A stretch of DNA of 10,994 bases. It comes from Candidatus Jordarchaeum madagascarense. Lineage in GTDB: Archaea; Asgardarchaeota; Jordiarchaeia; Jordiarchaeales; Jordiarchaeaceae. This document shows positions 6,498 through 10,994 of this stretch, in pieces. The position numbers and the translations under genes are program-made. Where the stretch lies: contig DXJA01000448.1 of the NCBI GenBank assembly GCA_019056875.1, positions 1-10,994 of the forward strand. The letters are read 5' to 3'. Position 1 is the stretch's first letter; the number at the start of each line of letters is the position of its first letter. The notes under the pieces are model-generated. The model saw only the letters and a list, made by a program, of their open reading frames with translations, was not told where the DNA came from and made no database searches.

Positions 6498-7127
6498 GTG
6501 GATATATCCGATCTTAGGAAGATGATAGCGGATGTGAACGCAGAAGCGGAGGAGACTACTAAGAAGCTTCTAGACGAGGGTGTTGACCCAGTACGGATTC
6601 TGGAAGACGGCATAGTTAAAGGGCTCTACGATTTGGGCGATAAGTTCGAGAAGAGGAAGGTCTTTATTCCAGATCTGGTGAAGGGCAGCAAATTGGCAGG
6701 CAAATGTATCCAGATGATAGAGAAGGTCTTGCCGAGGGAGAAGGCTAAGGCTAAGAAGAAGGTCGTTATAGGAACCCTGCTGAGCAGTCACAACATCGGC
6801 AAAAATCTTGTAAGCACCTTTCTATCAATCAACGGCTTCGAGGTTCACGATGTGGGTGAGAACCTTGAACCGTGGGGCTTCTACGAGAAAATCGAAGAAA
6901 TCAAACCGGAACTAATCGCGGTTTCAATAGTCTTCACTCCCGCTCTGACAAAGTTCGAAGAACTAATCAGCATACTAAAGGAAATGGGAGTACGCAACAA
7001 GTACAAAGTGCTTGTCGGAGGAGCTGTAACCTCAAAAGAGTGGGCTGAGACCGTTGGCGCCGACGGCTGGGCGAAAGACACCGAAGGTGCAGTGAAGGCC
7101 GCTAAGGAACTGCTTGGAACAAGTTAG
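6498..7127 (+). CDS. corrinoid (B12-binding) methyl-carrier protein, MtmC/MtbC-like
   Basis: A 209-residue two-domain corrinoid protein. Residues 1-80 form the helical B12-binding-2 cap (GVDPVRILEDGIVKGLYDLG, 28-47, then DKFEKRKVFIPDL). Residues 88-209 form the Rossmann-type cobalamin domain with the lower-ligand motif SSHNIGKN (H98, G101), VGGAVTSKEWA (173-183) and GADGWAKDTEGAV (187-199). The motif is normally DxHxxG; here the Asp position is S96 and one residue is missing before it relative to the usual GDVHDIG form. H98 is kept, so base-off His-on cobalamin binding is still likely. The start is a GTG at 6498 with GGAGG eight bases before it; an in-frame stop lies just upstream (6492-6494). 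It probably shuttles methyl groups from the MtmB-like protein to the MtrH-like protein encoded directly downstream. Confidence 0.9.
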   Translation: MDISDLRKMIADVNAEAEETTKKLLDEGVDPVRILEDGIVKGLYDLGDKFEKRKVFIPDLVKGSKLAGKCIQMIEKVLPREKAKAKKKVVIGTLLSSHNIGKNLVSTFLSINGFEVHDVGENLEPWGFYEKIEEIKPELIAVSIVFTPALTKFEELISILKEMGVRNKYKVLVGGAVTSKEWAETVGADGWAKDTEGAVKAAKELLGTS

Positions 7128-7179
7128 AAGACTACCCGCAAAAAATGATCCTTTAAGGAATCTTAGGGAGATTCGAGTA

Positions 7180-8100
7180 ATGCTCCTCAAGTTTGGAAGG
7201 AAACAGGAAACCTATAACATTGCAGGTGTTCAAGTGGGAGGACAACCCGGGGAAAATCCCACAGTTCTGGTCGGAACGATGTTCTATGAAGGGCACAAAA
7301 TAGTGAGTAATCCCATCACGGGTGCCTTCAACAAAGTGAAGGCGAAGGAACTGCTTTTAAAACAGGAGAAACTCTCCGAGGAGACAGGAAACCCCTGTGT
7401 GGTGGATGTGGTCGGACGAACAGCTGAAGCGTTCTACAGTTACATAGACTTCGTCGCAGAGGTTACAAAGTCACCAATCCTCGTGGACTCTCCCTCCATT
7501 GAAGCGCGTATCGAAGGCTGCAGGCACGCCGTAGAAGCGGGGCTGAAAGACCGAATAATATACAACTCCATCAACCCTGAAGTCACGGAGAAAGAAATCG
7601 ATTTAATCAGAGACACTGTACTGGACACAGCTATAGTCCTACCCTTCACCGGGGACGAGTTCTCGCCGGAAGAAAAGCTGAAGCTCCTGCAGGGGGACTC
7701 CAAGGAGGAGGGGCTCCTCAAAAAAGCGGAGAGAGCGGGGATCAAAAACGTATTGGTTGACACGGCTGTTTTGGATGTGGTGAGTACAGCTTACGCTGTA
7801 TCCTCTATTCGAGTGATTAAGGAGAAGCTGGGGTTGCCGTCTGGGTGCTCGCCCGCAAACTCTTTTGATATGTGGCAGAAGGTCAAAGAGTTCGGAAAAC
7901 ACTCCTTTCGGACATGTTTAACCTCCCTTAGCGTATTCGTTCAGTGTTTCGGTGCAGATTTTATCCTCTACGGCCCTATAAGAATGGCTGATGTGGTGTT
8001 TCCGGCGTGCGCTATGGCTGATGCAATACTCACCTACAGCGCTGTTACAGAGGGATACGAACCTAAGGACAAGAACATACCCCTCTATAAGATATTTTAG
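7180..8100 (+). CDS. mtrH: MtrH-like tetrahydropterin methyltransferase
   Basis: A 306-residue homologue of MtrH, the subunit of the methyl-H4MPT:coenzyme M methyltransferase complex that handles transfer between tetrahydromethanopterin and the corrinoid. Family features are KFGRKQETYNIAGVQVGGQP (4-23), PTVLVGTMFY (27-36), HKIV (39-42), NSIN (129-132), AIVLPF (151-156), a TIKGKLGLPxG-like IRVIKEKLGLPSG (210-222), and LYGPI (263-267) with VFPACAMAD (273-281). I start at the ATG at 7180 because MtrH proteins begin just before KF.KKQE and GGGAG lies nine bases upstream. A TTG at 7114, overlapping the corrinoid gene, would add 22 residues without family similarity. No other Mtr subunit is present. 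Paired with a corrinoid protein and an MtmB-like enzyme, it most likely transfers the methyl group to H4MPT or H4folate, feeding C1 metabolism without coenzyme M. Confidence 0.9.
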   Translation: MLLKFGRKQETYNIAGVQVGGQPGENPTVLVGTMFYEGHKIVSNPITGAFNKVKAKELLLKQEKLSEETGNPCVVDVVGRTAEAFYSYIDFVAEVTKSPILVDSPSIEARIEGCRHAVEAGLKDRIIYNSINPEVTEKEIDLIRDTVLDTAIVLPFTGDEFSPEEKLKLLQGDSKEEGLLKKAERAGIKNVLVDTAVLDVVSTAYAVSSIRVIKEKLGLPSGCSPANSFDMWQKVKEFGKHSFRTCLTSLSVFVQCFGADFILYGPIRMADVVFPACAMADAILTYSAVTEGYEPKDKNIPLYKIF

Positions 8101-8167
8101 CAAGTATCCGTAGTTTACCTAATGGGGTTTGGAGAACTTGGTAAGGTGATGAAACCGAGACAAGCGG

Positions 8168-8206
8168 GTCTTTAAGAAAAAGTTTTTTTGGAAGTAATTC
8201 TTATAA
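8168..8206 (+). promoter_or_regulatory. AT-rich promoter-like stretch before the tautomerase gene
   Basis: Contains CTTTAAGAAAAAG (8170-8182) and TTCTTATAATTTC (8198-8210). The second is the better TATA match, but its start site would fall on the GGAG ribosome site at 8226. The first would leave a short usable leader. Readthrough from the MtrH-like gene is also possible across the 136-base gap, although a T7 run (8183-8189) lies in it. Confidence 0.25.
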
Positions 8207-8236
8207 TTTCAAAAACAGTTATTTGGAGATGATATA

Positions 8237-8443
8237 ATGCCGATTGTTCATGTTTATGTATGGACGGGGTTCTCAGAAGAAAAAATTAAAGAAATAATCG
8301 GGGGAATAACCAAGGTTTTTGTGGATATGGGTATCCCGCCTTTTGCTGTGGAAGTCGTTATTCATGAAATCCCAAAAACACATTGGGGCATTGAGGGCAA
8401 ACCGTCTTCAGAATCACGAAAGGATGCAAAGCCCCCTCAATAA
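8237..8443 (+). CDS. 4-oxalocrotonate tautomerase family protein
   Basis: A 68-residue protein matching the small tautomerase superfamily. It begins MPIVHVYVWTGFSEEKIKEI, so Met removal would expose the catalytic N-terminal proline. It continues with GGITKVFVDMGIPPFAVEVV and ends with EIPKTHWGIEGKPSSE, the common Trp-Gly-x-x-Gly end of the family. Members form hexamers or related oligomers and catalyse keto-enol or double-bond shifts in 2-hydroxymuconate-like acids. The length is typical. GGAG lies eight bases before the ATG. It follows the MtrH-like gene in the same direction, and with the KstD-like flavoprotein it hints that an unsaturated carbonyl intermediate is processed. That link is inference. 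After the WGIEG motif the tail (residues 58-68) is Ser/Lys rich. Confidence 0.88.
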   Translation: MPIVHVYVWTGFSEEKIKEIIGGITKVFVDMGIPPFAVEVVIHEIPKTHWGIEGKPSSESRKDAKPPQ

Positions 8444-8490
8444 CTCTCTCCGATTTAATAAAACCTTCATCCATTTGTGCACAATTTACT

Positions 8491-8503
8491 CCTTTTTTTT
8501 ATC
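8491..8503 (+). terminator. T8 terminator-like tract between convergent genes
   Basis: A run of eight T (8493-8500) lies about 50 bases after the tautomerase stop, in the gap where this gene converges with the SAM methyltransferase gene. It is a plausible plus-strand stop. No hairpin is evident. Confidence 0.4.
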
Positions 8504-8568
8504 CTTGCCGGTTATTCTTTTATTTTTGGGGTGTGGTTTTTTGACTGAAGATATCTCTGTGTCTGGTA

Positions 8569-8587
8569 GTTGAGCATGGTTGAGCAT
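8569..8587. repeat. tandem GTTGAGCAT direct repeat
   Basis: GTTGAGCAT occurs at 8569-8577 and again at 8579-8587, a period of ten bases. It lies in the convergent gap just beyond the methyltransferase stop. It may be slippage duplication; no function is claimed. Confidence 0.4.
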
Positions 8588-8614
8588 ATATTATTTTACA
8601 TAGTTTTGTGATTC

Positions 8615-9577
8615 TCATTCTATTTTCTCTACTATGACCGCTTGATTGTAAAGTGTCGATTTATGTCTTGAATAGTGTCTGAATATGAGGGGGATTCCAT
8701 CTATTTCGGAAAGAGTTTTCCATTTTTTTCTATCAAAAAAGTCCAACAAGTTACATTTCCATTGGTCTACGTTCGAAGGATGTTTTTCAATCTCCCCCCA
8801 ATTAAGTGGATCAGTAATTAGCATTACACCACCTTTCTTTAGCACCCTCCATGATTCATATATTGTCTTCTGCGGATTTTCTACGCGATCAATTAAATTG
8901 GATGACAACACAAAATCAAAGGTGTTTCTGTCAAATGGTAAATCGTGTGCATCGCCTACTATGAAGTCACAGTTGTTAATCCCAAATCCTTTTAGTGAGG
9001 CTTCAAAAAAATTTTCAGCAATGCTACCGATATCACGAATACGGATGGTTCTTATGTCCTCAGAGCACACTATTCTCAACGCTTCACTAACAAATGGTAG
9101 CAAATAGTCGATTCCTATAACAAACGCGGCTTTCTTGGCAAGTTCCATTGATAATCTGCCAAATGCACATCCTATGTCCAATGCAATACTATTTTCATTT
9201 AAATAGGGAATACAGAGATTAGAAATCGTTTGGTAGAAGTCTTCTGTTAAGGCTCTAGGAATGAACCTATCGTCTCGAGAGGTGTAGTTTAAATAAGGTC
9301 CATAGTGTGCCTCATAGTATATGCTTAAATATTCTGGCCCGGGATATGGGAGGGATTTTTCGCAATGGGGACACTTTTTGGATCCTTCCACTATTGGTTT
9401 ATTACAGAACCGACATAACAACTCTCTGAGAATGGGAATTCCCTCAACTATGATGTAATTCGTACCACATTTAGAACATTTAAGCTCGTTGTCGATTCTT
9501 TCAAGTGGCGAAAGGCATAGTTTGCCCTCAACTTCGTTTGGGCATCTTACTAAATTTATAGTTTCATCCTTCATCAT
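8615..9577 (-). CDS. class I SAM-dependent methyltransferase with N-terminal zinc ribbons
   Basis: A 320-residue protein with two cysteine clusters followed by a Rossmann methyltransferase. The first cluster is C12, C21, C34, C37 (RCPN...CSKC), resembling Trm112/UPF0434-type ribbons. The second is C55, C58, C69, C72 (CRFC...CPHC), a classic double CxxC zinc ribbon. The SAM domain shows motif I ALDIGCAFGR (132-141), acidic GID (155-157), VGDAHDLPF (207-215) and the Methyltransf_11 pattern SWRVLKKGGVMLITD (242-256). Substrate unknown; it could be an RNA, protein or small molecule. Two adjacent ATGs are possible starts. GGAGG at 9581-9585 is three bases from the first (9577) and six from the second (9574), so the second is equally plausible. 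The gene is visibly more AT-rich than its cassette neighbours, is on the opposite strand and has no clear link to them, so it may be an insertion. Confidence 0.85.
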   Translation of the reverse strand: MMKDETINLVRCPNEVEGKLCLSPLERIDNELKCSKCGTNYIIVEGIPILRELLCRFCNKPIVEGSKKCPHCEKSLPYPGPEYLSIYYEAHYGPYLNYTSRDDRFIPRALTEDFYQTISNLCIPYLNENSIALDIGCAFGRLSMELAKKAAFVIGIDYLLPFVSEALRIVCSEDIRTIRIRDIGSIAENFFEASLKGFGINNCDFIVGDAHDLPFDRNTFDFVLSSNLIDRVENPQKTIYESWRVLKKGGVMLITDPLNWGEIEKHPSNVDQWKCNLLDFFDRKKWKTLSEIDGIPLIFRHYSRHKSTLYNQAVIVEKIE

Positions 9578-9681
9578 AATCCTCCAAATAACTAATTCCC
9601 GTCAAATATGGAACTCGGCAATAAATTAATTGAACTCCTTATTTATTATTCCATGTTTTATGAATTTAATTTCTTCGTTGT

Positions 9682-9753
9682 CAATAAATTTTCCTTTTTT
9701 TTAACCTAATCTTTATAATAAATTTAATAGAATGAAAATAGGAGGAAAAAATC
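9682..9753 (+). promoter_or_regulatory. promoter-like region and strong ribosome site of the UroD-like gene
   Basis: AT-rich DNA with a T8 run and the TATA-like CTTTATAATA (9711-9720), followed by GGAGGAAAA eight bases before the ATG at 9754. The TATA box would place the start site on the ribosome site, so an upstream box such as CAATAAATTTT (9682-9692) may be the working one. The ribosome site itself is clear. Confidence 0.35.
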
Positions 9754-10911
9754 ATGAAGATAACAGATGAAAATATTGACTCTGAAATAGATAAGCTGGC
9801 CGAGCAGTTTAAAGAAATGCTCCAGAAGGAGCCCCAAGGTATAGCGGAGCGATTCATGAAGATTATGATGTTCCAGGAGCCCGATAGAATGCCGGTGTTC
9901 ATGCAGATACACGATCACGCAGCAAGGGTAGCGGGCATAACTCTCAGAGAGATGTGCACGGATTATAAGAAAGCGCTCTACGCCGGACTCTACGCAGCGA
10001 TAAGATATAAGCTTGACACCGCCGCTGCTGCCGCTGATGCCTACAATTTCGAGGCCGAAGCTCTAGGGGCGAAGATACTCTTCCCCGAAGACAGCTTCCC
10101 AGTAATTCTTGAACCCCTAATTAAGGAGCCAGGAGACCTAGAAAAACTGGACATACCTGACTTTAATAAGGCGAAACGCGGCCCCTACATCATTGAGGGC
10201 ATAAAATTAAGCTTGGAGACATTAGAGGAGTACGCAATGCCCTTCTCGGTAGCCTGCGCCCCCTGGTCACTGGCAGTTCAACTAAGGGGTTTCAACAATC
10301 TGGTCAGGGACACAAGGAAAAATCCCGAATTCGCCCACAAAATTCTCGATTTCTCAGAGGATGTCATCGAAGCATTTGTGAAAACCCAGCAGGAAGCAAT
10401 AGGCCCCATAGGAGGAATCCCAGTCTTCCCAGTAATGGCAGACGCCTTCTCATGCATCCCCCCAACCAGTCCCAAGCTCGTCTACGACTACATAATCCCT
10501 CACACCGCAGATATCATAAAGAGACTGGGTATGGCATGGTGGGCTGGGGGCTTTCCCGTGGTGCAGATTCCAGACTGGGAGCGGATCGTTGAGGATGTGG
10601 TGATGAAGTCCGGGACTTTTATAGGTACAATTGTGATGTTAGAGTCTGACTGGCTGCCACCTGAGAAAATTAAGAAAATTTCTAACAGACTCCACAAACC
10701 CTGGTTGTTCGGAACCAGAGCCGGCCTAATAAGCAAGGGAACTCCTCAAGAAATTGAGAACTATGTTAAAGGAACAATAAAGATTCTAGGTCCCGGTGGT
10801 GGTTGCATGCTAATCGGTGACCAGATACCAAGAGATACACCACCAGAAAACCTCGAAACATTCGTCAACTCGATAAAGAAATACGGAAAATATCCTATAA
10901 AAATCGAGTAA
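9754..10911 (+). CDS. uroporphyrinogen decarboxylase/MtaA-superfamily protein lacking zinc ligands
   Basis: A 385-residue UroD-fold (PF01208-like) protein. Members include heme-pathway decarboxylase and the MtaA/MtbA methylcobamide:CoM methyltransferases. Recognisable parts are PQGIAERFMKIMMFQEPDRM (27-46; usual form ER...G.EPDRVP), a central APWSLAVQLRG segment (169-179), PTSPKLVYDYIIPH (237-250), KGTPQEIENYVK (328-339) and the terminal GPGGGCMLIGDQIPRDTPPE (346-365). MtaA-type enzymes bind zinc with HxC in an HICG motif and a later Cys in PGCGI. Here the region reads AWWAGGFPVVQIPDW (261-275), and the later motif is IGDQIP (354-359), so these ligands are absent (a nearby C351 exists). A canonical thiol methyltransferase role is therefore doubtful; it may act on another acceptor or be a repurposed corrinoid partner. 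It lies 1.3 kb downstream of the tautomerase gene, separated by the opposite-strand SAM methyltransferase. Confidence 0.82.
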   Translation: MKITDENIDSEIDKLAEQFKEMLQKEPQGIAERFMKIMMFQEPDRMPVFMQIHDHAARVAGITLREMCTDYKKALYAGLYAAIRYKLDTAAAAADAYNFEAEALGAKILFPEDSFPVILEPLIKEPGDLEKLDIPDFNKAKRGPYIIEGIKLSLETLEEYAMPFSVACAPWSLAVQLRGFNNLVRDTRKNPEFAHKILDFSEDVIEAFVKTQQEAIGPIGGIPVFPVMADAFSCIPPTSPKLVYDYIIPHTADIIKRLGMAWWAGGFPVVQIPDWERIVEDVVMKSGTFIGTIVMLESDWLPPEKIKKISNRLHKPWLFGTRAGLISKGTPQEIENYVKGTIKILGPGGGCMLIGDQIPRDTPPENLETFVNSIKKYGKYPIKIE

Positions 10912-10916
10912 ACCTA

Positions 10917-10947
10917 CCCCAATTTCTTTTTATAAAAATTTTTGGGG
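10917..10947 (+). terminator. hairpin after the UroD-like gene
   Basis: CCCCAA (10917-10922) pairs with TTGGGG (10942-10947), with an inner TTTTTATAAAAA self-complementary stretch, just six bases after the stop. The following bases are A-rich rather than T-rich, so on the plus strand it may stabilise the mRNA end rather than terminate directly. Confidence 0.4.
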
Positions 10948-10994
10948 GAAAAAATTTGTAATTCTCCAAAATAACTTTTCGAATAAAGATTTCA

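Noticed and set aside
7114..7179. N-terminal extension of the MtrH-like gene from a TTG overlapping the corrinoid gene
   Set aside because: The extra 22 residues have no MtrH similarity, and the ATG at 7180 has a good ribosome site and matches the family N-terminus.
8685..9107. 140-residue plus-strand frame opposite the SAM methyltransferase
   Set aside because: Antisense shadow; the minus-strand reading has the SAM motifs and zinc ribbons.

Overview
The window looks archaeal. It carries a stand-alone MtrH-type methyltransferase, a non-pyrrolysine homologue of the methylamine methyltransferase MtmB, a dedicated corrinoid protein, TATA-box-like upstream elements, Shine-Dalgarno starts and frequent AGA/AGG/ATA codons. 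No Mtr complex or methyl-CoM reductase is visible. A non-methanogenic methyl-using lineage such as Bathyarchaeia is my inference and cannot be fixed from this sequence alone.

Layout. 1-285 (+): decayed P-II (GlnB/GlnK-type) gene with frameshifts. 410-2606 (-): AT-rich leader with a possible 42-codon ORF, then an HMGL-like acyltransferase of the homocitrate/isopropylmalate synthase type, then a TIM-barrel amidohydrolase 2 bp behind it. 2607-3032: AT-rich gap with a good TATA-like element for that operon. 3033-4388 (-): MtmB-like methyltransferase. 4389-4745: divergent regulatory region with two palindromes. 4746-8443 (+): KstD/fumarate-reductase-like flavoprotein, B12-binding corrinoid protein, MtrH-like methyltransferase and a 4-oxalocrotonate-tautomerase-like protein. 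8615-9577 (-): class I SAM methyltransferase with N-terminal zinc ribbons. 9754-10911 (+): UroD/MtaA-superfamily protein without the usual zinc ligands.

How the genes may work together. The core is a divergently transcribed cassette: MtmB-like substrate methyltransferase, corrinoid carrier, and MtrH-like transferase to a tetrahydropterin. That is a complete route for moving a methyl group from a small substrate onto the C1 carrier without coenzyme M. The flavoprotein and tautomerase beside it suggest that the remainder of the substrate may be an enone/enol-type or otherwise oxidisable carbon skeleton. The substrate is unknown.

Several cassette members depart from the textbook residues: no amber/pyrrolysine codon in the MtmB homologue, Ser in place of Asp in the corrinoid DxHxxG motif, and no HxC...C zinc site in the UroD-like protein. 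I therefore consider this a non-canonical methyl-transfer system. Family alignments were made by eye and from memory of the reference proteins.
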